The notes under the pieces are model-generated. The model made no database searches. It saw only the letters and a program-made list of their open reading frames with translations, and had not been told where the DNA came from. From Candidatus Vecturithrix granuli (GTDB lineage Bacteria > Moduliflexota > Moduliflexia > Moduliflexales > Moduliflexaceae), in assembly GCA_000739535.1 (NCBI GenBank), contig DF820475.1:87684-151683 (forward strand): a stretch of DNA of 64,000 bases. The letters are read 5' to 3'. Positions 43,534 through 53,292 of this stretch are shown here, piece after piece. How positions within the stretch are numbered: position 1 is the stretch's first letter; every line of letters starts with the position of its first letter. The translations under genes were made by a program, and so were the position numbers.

Positions 43534-44340
43534 ATGAAAAAAGCAGAAAATCCTCTTTCCTTAGTAGAAAAACAGTACGATAAACTCAGCAAAGTCGGAA
43601 AACGGATAGCTGATTATGTGCAATTGCACCCGGATAAAACGATTCTCTTATCGTTGCAAGTGCTCTCGGAAAAATGTTCGGTCAGTGATGCTTCGGTCTT
43701 GCGTTTTTGCCGTGCGCTGGGTTTTTCCGGGTATCAGGATTTCAAGGCCGCGCTGGTCCCGGAACTCCTCAAACAAGGAACCAATATTTACCAGGAGATC
43801 GGCGTTGATGATGATTTTACGGCTGTCCGCGAAAAATTCCTGGAGAATCTGAACAACGATATCCGAAAAACGCTCATGTCCTACTCTCAGGAAAGGATTA
43901 AATCGGTCTCGGACCGAATTATTCGTTCCAAACATATCATTATCATTGGCCTGGCCGGTTCAGCCGGGGTTGCCAGAATTTTTAATGACTGCCTATTAGG
44001 CTTAGGAATTTACAGCGCCTATTTGTCTGATCGGGTTGAGATCGAGCGGGTGGTTTCACAGCTTGATCAAGATGGGACACTCTTTGGGATCTCGCACTCC
44101 GGTGAAACCCAGGAGGTTGTTTATGCGTTGAAGAAGGGTAAGGAAAATCGAGTGTACACGATAGGAATGACAAACTTCGCTTCGTCCTCGGTCGCGAAGT
44201 ATTCCGATGTGATCCTTCTGACGACAGTACCGGAAAATTTATTAGGGAGTTATTCTTGCCAACCGCGTATCGCCCAATTGGCCCTTCTGGAATTTATCAC
44301 CTTTGAGATCAGCATACGTTTTAACAAAGGAGGTGGTTGA
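43534..44340 (+). CDS. RpiR/MurR-family transcriptional regulator
   Basis: A 268-aa regulator: N-terminal HTH_6 domain (about 1-80) with KRIADYVQLHPDKTILLSLQ and SDASVLRFCRALGFSGYQDFK, then a SIS sugar-phosphate-binding domain (about 115-240) with IIIIGLAGSAGVARIF, LFGISHSGETQEVVYALKKG and a late serine motif. Such proteins sense sugar phosphates (MurNAc-6-P, glucosamine-6-P or others). It precedes a sugar ABC importer and catabolic genes, so it is their likely regulator, acting through the operators just upstream. Confidence 0.93.
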   Translation: MKKAENPLSLVEKQYDKLSKVGKRIADYVQLHPDKTILLSLQVLSEKCSVSDASVLRFCRALGFSGYQDFKAALVPELLKQGTNIYQEIGVDDDFTAVREKFLENLNNDIRKTLMSYSQERIKSVSDRIIRSKHIIIIGLAGSAGVARIFNDCLLGLGIYSAYLSDRVEIERVVSQLDQDGTLFGISHSGETQEVVYALKKGKENRVYTIGMTNFASSSVAKYSDVILLTTVPENLLGSYSCQPRIAQLALLEFITFEISIRFNKGGG

Positions 44341-44440
44341 GGGGGAGTTGAAGATTGTGATTACCTGTTGTATCAGTTCGGGTCACTTCAGGGTGGCTGC
44401 GTTGCGTTCAATGAATGGTCTAATATAGAGGAGGTTGCTT

Positions 44441-45763
44441 ATGAAAAAAATATTCGTAATCGGTGGGGTTGTTGGCCTGATATTAATACAGGCTGGTCTC
44501 TGTTTGACGGCTGAACCAACCAGGATCCGGGTGCTGATGATGGCTTCGGCAGCCGGGAAGGGGCTGCCTGAAATGGTTGCTGACTTCGAGAGTAAGAATC
44601 CAAACATCAAAGTGGAAGAAATTACCTACAGCCCGGAAAAGGACTATGAAACAAAATCAGAGCTGGAGCTAGCCGCCGGAGGCGGAACTTATGATGTCGT
44701 CTGGGTCACTGGTGGGGCCTATCAAAGATGGGTCCATCATGGGTGGATTATGGATCTCTTACCCTTTATTCATGATCCCAAACTGACCGATGCCGCCAGT
44801 TTCAATTTTGAAGATTTTATAGGCGGAGCAATCCGATTCTTCACGGTCGAAGGGAAACTGTATGCGCTTCCCATTCTGCATTCGACGCAAGTCCTCTTTT
44901 ATCGCAAGGACATTTTCGAAAAATTCGGAATTGCTGCTCCTCCAGACACCTGGGACGAACTGATGGAAATTGCCAAAAAGATCCATACTCCGGAAGTCGG
45001 GGCGATTGGTATGCGGGGATCGCGGGAACGCGGAGGCGTGATGTGGACATTCCCGCAGGTCTTATATACATTTGGGGGGAAGGTCGTCAAAGATTTTCCG
45101 AACGACATGCACCCGGTGTTTGATAGTCCCGAAGCGATTAAAGCGGCTGAATATTACGCCGAATTGCTGCAGAAATATGGCTATAAAGGCACCCTGTCAG
45201 CCCATTATAAGGATATTAGCGCGGCGATGCAGCAAGGGAAAATGGCGATGTTGATTGATGGCTATCCGGGCGTCGGGCCCTATGAAGACCCGACCAAATC
45301 TGTAGTCGCAGGAAAATTGGGCTTTTATTTTGTTCCGGGGGGCCCGGCCGGACGCTGGCCCGCTTTTAACGCCCATGGCTTGACCATTCCGGTCGGATCG
45401 AAGAATAAAGAGGCAGCCTGGGAATTTATTAAATGGGCGTTAAGTACGGAAAGACAACTGCGCGGGGCACTGGAACAAAATGAAATTGCGCTCACCCGAA
45501 AATCGGCACTCCTTCATCCTGAGTATCTGAAAAAGTACAACTATGGCGGCGGTCAGTTAATGCGGATTGTGGCGGAACAACTGGATAAATATGTGCAATC
45601 CTTTTATCGGGAGCTCACTCCGGAATACGGGGATGTTGAAGATATCTGCGGGATCGCAATGTCAAAGGTCCTGGCTGGCGAGGAAAGCGCCGAAAAAGCC
45701 CTGAAAGAAGCGAATCAACAATTGTACGAAGTGTATAAAGAGGCTGGATATTACAAAGAATAA
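44441..45763 (+). CDS. Sugar ABC transporter, extracellular-type binding protein
   Basis: A 440-aa family-1 (MalE/UgpB-like) solute-binding protein. ATG 44441 has GAGGAGG at ideal spacing and starts a signal peptide (MKKIFVIGGVVGLILIQAGL, cleavage near residue 24). Features: KGLPEMVADFESKNPNIKVEEITY near 38, DVVWVTGGAYQRWVHHGWIMDL near 82, ALPILHSTQVLFYRKDIFEKFGI near 140 and GKMAMLIDGYPGVGPYED near 265. It would capture an oligosaccharide or glycoside for the two permeases downstream. Confidence 0.93.
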   Translation: MKKIFVIGGVVGLILIQAGLCLTAEPTRIRVLMMASAAGKGLPEMVADFESKNPNIKVEEITYSPEKDYETKSELELAAGGGTYDVVWVTGGAYQRWVHHGWIMDLLPFIHDPKLTDAASFNFEDFIGGAIRFFTVEGKLYALPILHSTQVLFYRKDIFEKFGIAAPPDTWDELMEIAKKIHTPEVGAIGMRGSRERGGVMWTFPQVLYTFGGKVVKDFPNDMHPVFDSPEAIKAAEYYAELLQKYGYKGTLSAHYKDISAAMQQGKMAMLIDGYPGVGPYEDPTKSVVAGKLGFYFVPGGPAGRWPAFNAHGLTIPVGSKNKEAAWEFIKWALSTERQLRGALEQNEIALTRKSALLHPEYLKKYNYGGGQLMRIVAEQLDKYVQSFYRELTPEYGDVEDICGIAMSKVLAGEESAEKALKEANQQLYEVYKEAGYYKE

Positions 45764-45779
45764 GCGTTAAGAGTTCAAA

Positions 45780-45846
45780 CCCACCCCTACCCCCTCCCAG
45801 GAGGGGAAAAGGTCTTATTCCCCTCCTGGGAGGGGGTAGGGGTGGG
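45780..45846. repeat. Inverted repeat of the CCCACCCC/CCCCTCCTGGGAGGGG family
   Basis: Arms CCCACCCCTACCCCCTCCCA and TGGGAGGGGGTAGGGGTGGG, perfect, in the gap between the binding-protein and permease genes. The motif also fills element A (5.2 kb) and element C (49.7 kb). Confidence 0.8.
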
Positions 45847-45854
45847 TAAGCAGA

Positions 45855-46715
45855 GTGCGCAAGATAGATTTTTGGTTTCTGTTACCGACTGTAATTGTAT
45901 TGCTTGTACTCATTGCTTTTCCCATGGCTCAGGTCGTTTTCCAAAGTTTTACCAACGCGAAACTCTTCGGGAAAACCTCTGAATTTATAGGGTTTCAAAA
46001 TTATATCAAACTCATGTCTGACAGCCGATTTTGGAATTCGGTCAAGGTCACCTTCATTCTCGCCGGCGGGTCTTTATCTTTGCAGATTACTCTCGGCCTG
46101 GGGTTGGCACTGCTTGTTCATCTGCCATTTACAATTTCCAAATGGGGCAGAACCCTCTTTATTGTGCCGATGGTCCTGCCGCCTGTCGTCGTGGGAATTA
46201 TCTGGAAAATGCTCTTTTCACCGCTTTTGCCGGGAGTAAACTATTTTTTAAGCCTGGTCGGAATTAACGGTCCCTTATGGTTTGACACAGGGGCATCCGC
46301 AAGATGGGCGGTGATCCTTGTTGATGTCTGGTACGGCGCTCCTTTTGTGATGTTGATGTTTTTAGCGGGTTTAGAGTCGTTACCTCAGGAGCCGATGATC
46401 GCAGCCATTGTAGATGGCGCAAACCGTTGGCAGCTTCTCAGGTTTATCACCATTCCAATGCTGAAACCAGTCATTATTTTTGTCACAATTTACCGCGCGA
46501 TTGAGGCGTTGAAAATGTTCGCTTTAATCTACATCATGACGGGAGGCGGCCCGGGTATTGCAACAGAACCCATGAACTATCATATCTGGCGGGTTGGATT
46601 CTCCTCATATAAAATTGGGTATGCTTCCACCATTGCCGTGATGATGCTGATCATCATCGCCAGTATTGTTTTCATTATGGGATGGTATGGACACAAAACA
46701 GGAGCGATAAGATAA
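45855..46715 (+). CDS. Sugar ABC transporter permease (MalF/UgpA type)
   Basis: A 286-aa permease, GTG start, MRKIDFWFLLPTVIVLLVLIAFPMAQVVFQSFTN at the N-terminus. The EAA-type loop reads LESLPQEPMIAAIVDGANRWQLLRFITIPMLKPV near 178-211. About six membrane helices. The stop TAA overlaps the ATG of the next permease (TAATG), so they are coupled. Confidence 0.94.
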   Translation: MRKIDFWFLLPTVIVLLVLIAFPMAQVVFQSFTNAKLFGKTSEFIGFQNYIKLMSDSRFWNSVKVTFILAGGSLSLQITLGLGLALLVHLPFTISKWGRTLFIVPMVLPPVVVGIIWKMLFSPLLPGVNYFLSLVGINGPLWFDTGASARWAVILVDVWYGAPFVMLMFLAGLESLPQEPMIAAIVDGANRWQLLRFITIPMLKPVIIFVTIYRAIEALKMFALIYIMTGGGPGIATEPMNYHIWRVGFSSYKIGYASTIAVMMLIIIASIVFIMGWYGHKTGAIR

Positions 46716-47551
46716 TGTACTTTACCAGGAGCGAAAAACGTTTCATCTTGCCCTTTGTGGCGTTCTTGTTGCTCGCGGCGCTGTTCGTCTTTCTCTACCC
46801 GATCTATTGGTTTCTTACCATATCGCTGAAAACCCAGGTCGAAGCCTTTCGAACGCCGCCGGCCTGGATTTTTTTACCGACGTTTAATCACTATGTCCGA
46901 CTTTTCGCGCAAGCAGATTTCCTGCGGTATTTTACAAACAGTACGGTGGTCAGTGTCGGCGCAACGGTATTAGCTCTTTTCCTTGGCGTTCCTGCGTCGT
47001 ATGCATTATCCAGAGGACAATTCCGGGGAAAAAATAACGTGCTTTTCGCCATTCTTGCCTCTCAAATGACCCCGCCAATCTTATTCTTAATTCCCTACTT
47101 TACGGTGTATGTCAAACTTCAGCTTATAGATACCAGGATCGGACTGATCATTATCAATCTGTCGTTTACGCTGGCAATGGTCACATGGTCTATGCGCGCG
47201 TTTTTCGATGACATCCCGATCGAGTTGGAAGAGGCGGCCAAAATTGACGGGGCTTCGGATTTGCAGATTTTTATAAAAATTGTTTTACCGCTGGTTTCCA
47301 ATGGCGCAGTAGCAACCGGGATTATTGCCATGGTCTTGTGCTGGAATCAGTTTCTCTTCCCCCTGGTGCTGACTCGCCACAAGGCCGTCACCGCGACCGT
47401 CGCGCTCATGACATTCATGGGAGAGGATGCGGAAGACTGGGGTTTGATGGCATCGGGTTCAATTATGTTGACGCTTCCGGTTCTGGTTTTCTCGATGTTG
47501 ATACGGAAATATCTCGCTCGTGGCCTGGTGTCGGGAGCGATTAAAGGATAA
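46715..47551 (+). CDS. Sugar ABC transporter permease (MalG/UgpE type)
   Basis: A 278-aa permease. ATG 46715 shares bases with the upstream stop (TAATG) and follows GGAGCGAT; the longer frame at 46682 is rejected. The N-terminal YFTRSEKRFILPF, then the loop DIPIELEEAAKIDGASDLQIFIKIVLPLVSNG near residue 170 are typical. No ATPase gene is found in this operon, so the pair probably uses a shared MsmK/UgpC-like ATPase encoded elsewhere. Confidence 0.94.
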   Translation: MYFTRSEKRFILPFVAFLLLAALFVFLYPIYWFLTISLKTQVEAFRTPPAWIFLPTFNHYVRLFAQADFLRYFTNSTVVSVGATVLALFLGVPASYALSRGQFRGKNNVLFAILASQMTPPILFLIPYFTVYVKLQLIDTRIGLIIINLSFTLAMVTWSMRAFFDDIPIELEEAAKIDGASDLQIFIKIVLPLVSNGAVATGIIAMVLCWNQFLFPLVLTRHKAVTATVALMTFMGEDAEDWGLMASGSIMLTLPVLVFSMLIRKYLARGLVSGAIKG

Positions 47552-47561
47552 GGTGATGATC

Positions 47562-48344
47562 ATGAAATTTGGAATGAGTACCTGGAATTTTTTGATGGCC
47601 TACGGCGAGCAGGCCGATTTGGATCGCATTGTAGAAAACATTCGAGCCGCCCATTTTGGTCTGGAGCTCTGGCTCGATTGGCATGTGTGTCCTGAATTGA
47701 TCGAGCGCAAAAACTGGGATCATCTGAAAACGATCTGCAGCAACCAGGTGAGTTTAAGTCTGCACTCCAGACTCCTCAGTTTTTTCGATCTGCAGATCAT
47801 CCGAGAGGAAATAGAGCTTTGCCGTTTTCTGGAGGGTGATCTCCTCGTCGTGCATCCCCGTTCGTTGGGCATAGAAACGGGCACGTTAGATTATGCCCCC
47901 GCCATCGAGCTTTCGGAACATGCGCTTGAGAGAGCGGTAACAATTGTTGAATACGCCGCGGAAAAAGGCGTCTGTCTGGCATTAGAAAACGGACCGTTCA
48001 TGGTATTGAAACGTATGCGGGATCGGATACGGGCAGAAGGGCTTGAACGAAATTTGGGGATCTGTTTGGATACAGGCCACGCCAATGTGCATAGAGCACA
48101 AGCTCCTTCCTTGTTGAAGCAATTCTTTGCGGAATTCCGTGCGGATCTCCTCCATCTTCATATTTCCGACAACCATGGCGCAGTTGATGAACACATCCTC
48201 CCTGGTGCAGGGAATATAGACTGGTCTGTTGTCATACCTCAACTTGTAAACCTGACGCTTAAAGGACAGATACTTTTTGAGCTGAATACAGCAGAAGATC
48301 CTATTGTCACCGGAAAAATCGCCCGAGACTTCTTATTACGGTAG
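47562..48344 (+). CDS. Sugar phosphate isomerase/epimerase family protein
   Basis: A 260-aa TIM-barrel protein of the AP-endonuclease-2/xylose-isomerase-like family. Landmarks: MKFGMSTWNFLMAYGEQ at the start, ERAVTIVEYAAEKGVCLALENGPF near residue 140, GICLDTGHANVHRA near 173 and LLHLHISDNHGAVDEHILPGAGNIDWS near 205, providing the expected metal-binding E, D, H and E positions. It probably isomerises the imported sugar. Starts at 47562, 47556 are both possible; 47562 has AAGGTG at proper distance. The stop TAG (48342-48344) is the first three bases of repeat element D. Confidence 0.87.
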   Translation: MKFGMSTWNFLMAYGEQADLDRIVENIRAAHFGLELWLDWHVCPELIERKNWDHLKTICSNQVSLSLHSRLLSFFDLQIIREEIELCRFLEGDLLVVHPRSLGIETGTLDYAPAIELSEHALERAVTIVEYAAEKGVCLALENGPFMVLKRMRDRIRAEGLERNLGICLDTGHANVHRAQAPSLLKQFFAEFRADLLHLHISDNHGAVDEHILPGAGNIDWSVVIPQLVNLTLKGQILFELNTAEDPIVTGKIARDFLLR

Positions 48345-48451
48345 TGGTTACATGGTAAGTGATGCGTTCCCTGAGCGAAGTCGAAGGGAACAGCGAGCGG
48401 CTCGTTTCGACTTCGCTCAACGAGCGGACATCACTTACTATTTAACCACTA
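48342..48451. mobile_element. MITE-like element D (TAGTGGTTA terminal inverted repeats)
   Basis: A 110-bp element with inverted ends: TAGTGGTTACATGGTAAGTG on the left and, on the other strand, TAGTGGTTAAATAGTAAGTG at the right. Inside are GAGCGAAGTCGA-type arms. The tips are TA. The left tip supplies the TAG stop of the isomerase gene. It has a different terminal sequence from elements A-C. Confidence 0.7.
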
Positions 48452-48486
48452 CCCTTATTACATCTTGAAGGACGTGGAGAGTAAGC

Positions 48487-49593
48487 ATGGATTCGCGTGA
48501 ACGGACATTCCTTGCCCTGGAACATCAAGAGCCGGATCGGGTACCAATTGACTGTTGGTTGTCACCAGGGATGAAAAGAAAGATTGAAAACGGGCTGAAG
48601 TTATCATACGAGCAGTTTCTGGACGTACATGAGATTGATTTTCGATATATTGAGGGTCCGCGTTATCGCGGGCCGGAATTGAAGACGCAGGATGGTACGA
48701 TTGAGCTTGATATCTGGGGCGTCCCCCGCGTTCAAGTAGATCTTCAATTTGCTAATGGCACAGGAAACTATGCCGAGAGCTATAAAGAAGTGCTGCAAAG
48801 TCCTTTGCAGCCCATTAAGTCGCCAGAGGAAATTCTGGATTATGCTCATTGGCCGTCTCCGGATTGGTTCGACTACAGTGATATAGAAAACCAGTGCAAA
48901 TCTATCAAAGAACAAGGACGGGTTGTCGTCTTTATGGGGGACCGCTTGAACCGGTTTGCCCAGTTAAAACCAGCTATGTATTTGCGAGGATATGAGCAAA
49001 TCATGATTGATATGATCGAAAATCCTGAGATCGCCAAAGCAATTTTTTCGCAAATATCGTCGTTTTATTTGGAATATGGTTGGAGAATCTTTGAAGCTGC
49101 AAAGGGGAACATTGATATCTTGTGTACCGGTGATGATTTCGGCAGCCAGAACGGGCCATTACTTTCGCCTTCAATGTGGGTCGCCTTTTTAAAAGAAGGA
49201 TTCCAAAAATATGTACAGTTAGGAAAAGCGTTCAATGCCTATATGATGCACCATACCTGCGGATCGGTGTATGCACTCATTCCCGAAATGCTTGACTGCG
49301 ATCTCGATATTCTCCAATCGCTCCAACCAGAAGCCGCCAAAATGGATCCGAAGATCTTAAAAAAGGAATTCGGCAATCGTCTCGCCTTTCAGGGTGGCAT
49401 TTCGATTCAAAAGGTATTACCCTACGGTTCTCCGGCGGAAGTAAGCGAACATGTAAAACTCCTCCTTAACGCGATGGCCCCAGGCGGTGGGTACATCGCC
49501 TGCACCTCTCATAATATCCAGGCCGATACCCCGCTTGCCAATGTGTCAGCCTTATTTGAAGCCTACCATGATTTCGGGCGGTATCGGCGATAG
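48487..49593 (+). CDS. Uroporphyrinogen decarboxylase-family protein (URO-D fold)
   Basis: A 368-aa URO-D-like barrel. Visible motifs: RERTFLALEHQEPDRVPIDCWLS at the N-terminus, DILCTGDDFGSQNGPLLSPSMW near residue 210, YMMHHTCGSVYALIPEMLDCDLDILQSLQPEA near 258 and LAFQGGISIQKVLPYGSP near 300. The histidine and cysteine in HHTCGS fit the zinc site of the corrinoid-methyltransferase branch (MtaA/MtbA-like) of the family rather than true haem synthesis. In a sugar operon it may demethylate or deglycosylate a methoxylated compound; that is inference. GGAGAG precedes ATG 48487. Confidence 0.8.
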   Translation: MDSRERTFLALEHQEPDRVPIDCWLSPGMKRKIENGLKLSYEQFLDVHEIDFRYIEGPRYRGPELKTQDGTIELDIWGVPRVQVDLQFANGTGNYAESYKEVLQSPLQPIKSPEEILDYAHWPSPDWFDYSDIENQCKSIKEQGRVVVFMGDRLNRFAQLKPAMYLRGYEQIMIDMIENPEIAKAIFSQISSFYLEYGWRIFEAAKGNIDILCTGDDFGSQNGPLLSPSMWVAFLKEGFQKYVQLGKAFNAYMMHHTCGSVYALIPEMLDCDLDILQSLQPEAAKMDPKILKKEFGNRLAFQGGISIQKVLPYGSPAEVSEHVKLLLNAMAPGGGYIACTSHNIQADTPLANVSALFEAYHDFGRYRR

Positions 49594-49626
49594 CGGTGAT
49601 ATTATATTGTACTCACTGAAAGATAA

Positions 49627-49862
49627 TAGACATTATCGCGAATAAAATTTTTATGCGACGAAATCGTCCGAATTCCCCTCCTGGGAGGGGTGAGGGGTGG
49701 GTTGTCGAATCTGGCGACAAGCTCTCGGCCAAGAACCCACCCCCAGCCCCTCCCAAGAGGGGAGTTCACGGCTGAGCCATGTAAAAACCTATACCTGTAA
49801 GCCCCTCACCCCTCCCAGGAGGGGAATTGACCCAATGCCGTATTTATTTGCGATAATGTCTA
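49627..49862. mobile_element. MITE-like element C (TAGACATTATCGCGAATAAA ends)
   Basis: A 236-bp non-coding element. The left end is TAGACATTATCGCGAATAAA and the right end on the other strand TAGACATTATCGCAAATAAA, one mismatch in 20. The inside has several CCCCTCCTGGGAGGGG and AACCCACCCC motifs as in element A. TA at both tips. The remaining 49863-50084 of this 491-bp gap has TTGACA at 49942-49947 and no gene. Confidence 0.75.
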
Positions 49863-50084
49863 ATGAATAGACTTGATTCCTGAGCATCATCTCATACAGA
49901 AGTCAGGGAAGCTCATGATGGAAAGCGGGCATGAAATTTCTTGACAGGCGCAAGCGTATGAGGGAGAATACTGTCAGCGAAAAGACAAGAGGAATTCCGC
50001 ACATATTCAGCAGGAATGACCATCGCGTATAGATCTTCTTCAAAAATGGATAATTCCACCCCCCTGAATCATTGAGGTGATCGT

Positions 50085-52265
50085 ATGAAACGTTTCTTTA
50101 ATTGGTATCTGACCACAAAACTGTTCCTCATAAATTTGCTGGTGTTTTTGATCATTGGTGGCGTCATTGTCATCGTGTTTTTTTCATTCCGCGATATAGA
50201 ACGGATGATGACAAAGATTGTGAGTCAGGATGTGAACCAGGTGATCAGAAATGCACAGACCGGAAGAGAGCTGACCAGGGTTTTTGCCGATACTTCGAAT
50301 TTGATGGATTCATTTCTTGAACGAGAAGGGGTATTACAATCTGACAGTGATCGCCTTGTCTTCGCAGTCGCCGCCTTTGTTGCCGAACATATTGATACCC
50401 AATTAGGAGGGTCATTGCAAGAATTTGTTTTGAAACTCCAGGCCATTTTCCAACAGGCGGCGATTGTCAATAGGCGGTATCAGGAATTGAACACGCTCAA
50501 TCAAAACGTTGGCATCCGTTTAAATGAGTTACATGTTTTGATCAGGAAAACAGTCGATCGTGTGAGAGGCGAAGGCCGAAACGTTTCCGAGCTTGAACTC
50601 CTGGAGCGTGAGATCCCGTGGTACCGAGAGAAACTTTTACGGGTGAAGATCTTGTTCGACAAATTAACGCAAGAATACTTGCGGGAAAGATTGCCAGAAA
50701 CAGGAGCCGATGATCAAAAACTTCAAATCCTGGGTCTATTGGATGAACTGGATGCGAAATTCCATGTGTTAACAGATTCGGAGCCTGACATTGCAGATTT
50801 CGGCCAGCAACTCATAGAGACTATCCAGGGATATAAAGAGACGATTATCGCGTTCCATGAAGACCTCACGAAATTTCAACAGCGACTCAAAGAGATGAAC
50901 GATTCTCAACACCATGTCCTGACAGCAATGGAAGAGAGCGATAAGCGGATTGCTCAAACAACAGAGAATATGCAGGCGAATATTACCAGGGTGATGCAAT
51001 CCTCTCAAATGCTGATTGTGCTCCTCTCCGGAGTGATTGTACTCGTCATGGCGATCGGATGGTTCAGTACGCGTTGGGTGGTGAAACCGCTGCTCCAGCT
51101 CTCCCAGATTGCCGATCAACTGGCGGATGGAGATATTACCTATGGTGCAGAAGCATTGCGACGTACGAAATCTAAAGATGAGATTGGAGTATTATCAAGA
51201 GCCTTTGCAAGACTGATTACCTATTTTCAGGAGATGGCCACGACTGCCACAGAGATCTCCCTGGGAAATCTATCACGAAACACTCAACCCCGATCAAAAC
51301 GTGATGTTTTAGGACAGGCTTTTCAAAACATGTCAGCTTATCTCAACGAGATCGCCGTAGTAGCGACAGCAATAGCCAAAGGAGACTTACGTCAAGATGT
51401 TCAACCAAAGACAGAAAAGGATGTGCTGGGAAAGGCCTTTCAGCAAATGAAAGACCTTCGAAAATCGATGAGTGAAATCCTGAGTGGAGCAGTCCAACTC
51501 AGCAGCGCTTCAGAAGAACTTGACCACATTAGTTCTCAAATGGCTTCCGCAACAGAAGAGACTTCCCAGCAAGTCCAGGCGGTCTCCTCCAATAGTCACC
51601 AGATCAGTGAGAATGTAGAGGCTGTGGCAACTGCTGCCACGGAGATGTTCTCTAACATCCACGGCATTTCCGAAAATACGGAAAAAGTGGCGCAAGTGGC
51701 GCAAGTGGCTGTAGAGAAAGCAGCCTCAACCGCTAAAACTATTGCCGATTTGGATGTCCGCTCTAAAGAAATCGGTGAGGTGATCAAAGTCATCACTGCT
51801 ATTTCCGCACAGACAAACTTACTGGCGTTAAATGCCACAATTGAGGCGGCCCGGGCCGGAGAAGCCGGCCGAGGTTTTGCCGTTGTTGCCAATGAGATTA
51901 AAGAATTGTCACGCGAAACCGCGGCTTCTGCTGAAGACATTATCCACAAATTAGAGGCGATTCGATCAAGCAGTGAGGAGGCAACAACCGCGATTAGCGC
52001 TATCACAGCGATCATCACCCAGATTCACGATCTTTCAGAAGCAACGGCCAGCGGGGTTGAAGAACAGAGCATTACAACGGGCGAGATCGCTCGCAGGATG
52101 GGTGAAACAGCCCAGGGAAGTCAAGACATCACGCGCGTCATTGCCGAGATAGCGACTGAGGCTCAACATACTTCCAGGGGAGCCGTTGATGTCCAGGCGG
52201 CCGCGAAGGAGCTGGCATCCCTGGCGGATCATTTGCATCATCTTGTGAGCAAGTTTCAGATTTAG
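50085..52265 (+). CDS. Methyl-accepting chemotaxis protein with helical sensor and HAMP tandem
   Basis: A 726-aa chemoreceptor. TM1 is near 13-31, a long helical periplasmic region (about 35-305, coiled-coil-like) and TM2 near 308-326. Two HAMP-like repeats follow: [23 protein letters not shown] and the similar [33 protein letters not shown]. The signalling hairpin has [46 protein letters not shown] near 570-615. The tip is AGEAGRG, unlike the AQE-x-GKG tips of the other two receptors here, so it belongs to a different length class. Confidence 0.92.
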   Translation: MKRFFNWYLTTKLFLINLLVFLIIGGVIVIVFFSFRDIERMMTKIVSQDVNQVIRNAQTGRELTRVFADTSNLMDSFLEREGVLQSDSDRLVFAVAAFVAEHIDTQLGGSLQEFVLKLQAIFQQAAIVNRRYQELNTLNQNVGIRLNELHVLIRKTVDRVRGEGRNVSELELLEREIPWYREKLLRVKILFDKLTQEYLRERLPETGADDQKLQILGLLDELDAKFHVLTDSEPDIADFGQQLIETIQGYKETIIAFHEDLTKFQQRLKEMNDSQHHVLTAMEESDKRIAQTTENMQANITRVMQSSQMLIVLLSGVIVLVMAIGWFSTRWVVKPLLQLSQIADQLADGDITYGAEALRRTKSKDEIGVLSRAFARLITYFQEMATTATEISLGNLSRNTQPRSKRDVLGQAFQNMSAYLNEIAVVATAIAKGDLRQDVQPKTEKDVLGKAFQQMKDLRKSMSEILSGAVQLSSASEELDHISSQMASATEETSQQVQAVSSNSHQISENVEAVATAATEMFSNIHGISENTEKVAQVAQVAVEKAASTAKTIADLDVRSKEIGEVIKVITAISAQTNLLALNATIEAARAGEAGRGFAVVANEIKELSRETAASAEDIIHKLEAIRSSSEEATTAISAITAIITQIHDLSEATASGVEEQSITTGEIARRMGETAQGSQDITRVIAEIATEAQHTSRGAVDVQAAAKELASLADHLHHLVSKFQI

Positions 52266-52298
52266 CGCGATCATAATTTCGGAAAAGCCCGAAAACCC

Positions 52299-53270
52299 TT
52301 ACGGAAGCTCTTCCTCCGCCGTCGATATGCGCCGCAGCCATTTACGAATCGCGTTGTCCGACACGCCGAACATCCGCCCCACTGACACAAAGCTGTGGGT
52401 TTCAAGTAAGCGTTCCAATTCCTCCCGCGACGGGCGTTCGACTTTGCGCTGATGTTTGCAAGCGCAGGCCGCACACAAGCCCGACTTGCTGTAGCGGGTA
52501 ATGCCTGCCCCGCATTCCTTGCAGAAACGCTCTTTTCTGGGTTTCGGAAGGTGTTTTCCGGCAAAGGTGTCGGTCTGGCTATGGCAATTCGGACAGACGA
52601 TACGCAAGTTTTCGAAACGATTATCCTTATGATCCCCATTGATATGATCGATCTGTAAGACAAGTTCCTGTCCGTTCCATTCTGGCTCTATACCACACAA
52701 CGCACACTGATATGGCATTTGACGAAATTCAGCTAATTGTTTGCGTAAATACGCTTTGGAGGATTTGGAGTGCTCGGAAGTTTTCTTATACTTTCTTTTA
52801 CGCACATTCCGGTGGCTGAATGTATCTGTCTGGCTATGGCAATTGGGGCAGAGAAGGCGCAGATTCGTCAACCGGTGATCATCCTTGACGCCATTAATGT
52901 GATCAAGAGCAAGAACAAGTTCTTGCCCTTGCCATTCAGGGGAAAGCCCGCAGAGCGCACACTTATTTTCAAGAAGACCGCGCGCGATCAACCGAGGTTT
53001 GAGATCAATTCTGGGATACGGTGAATGTTCGACCAAAATGTCCTTCAAAGGAATTCTCGTCTTTGAAAGTGTTCCTTTACCAATATTCTTGCCTTGCAGT
53101 AAATGGGATGCCTCAAGATTGAGAAAATCGATCCGTTCCTTGAGCATTTGATAATGATCACTATTCAGTGATACACCAATCTTGCGCAAAATTTCGGCAT
53201 AAGACGCGGAATGTACAACGATTTCTCGAAATTCAGTTTTCGTAATCAGCCAGATTTTGCTTTGCTTCAT
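52299..53270 (-). CDS. Tandem HNH endonuclease with zinc ribbon and C-terminal HTH
   Basis: A 323-aa protein. Two HNH modules: first CALCGLSPEWQGQELVLALDHINGVKDDHRLTNLRLLCPNCHSQTDTF (about 105-150), second CALCGIEPEWNGQELVLQIDHINGDHKDNRFENLRIVCPNCHSQTDTF (about 190-235). A short zinc-ribbon, FCKECGAGITRYSKSGLCAAC, and a C-terminal helix-turn-helix, RMFGVSDNAIRKWL, follow. ATG 53270 with GGAGGAGAAC upstream is the start. Such proteins are typical of homing-type elements. It ends abruptly beside a mod gene lacking its 5' part, so it probably came with that break. Confidence 0.85.
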   Translation of the reverse strand: MKQSKIWLITKTEFREIVVHSASYAEILRKIGVSLNSDHYQMLKERIDFLNLEASHLLQGKNIGKGTLSKTRIPLKDILVEHSPYPRIDLKPRLIARGLLENKCALCGLSPEWQGQELVLALDHINGVKDDHRLTNLRLLCPNCHSQTDTFSHRNVRKRKYKKTSEHSKSSKAYLRKQLAEFRQMPYQCALCGIEPEWNGQELVLQIDHINGDHKDNRFENLRIVCPNCHSQTDTFAGKHLPKPRKERFCKECGAGITRYSKSGLCAACACKHQRKVERPSREELERLLETHSFVSVGRMFGVSDNAIRKWLRRISTAEEELP

Positions 53271-53292
53271 GTTCTCCTCCATTTGATTATAC

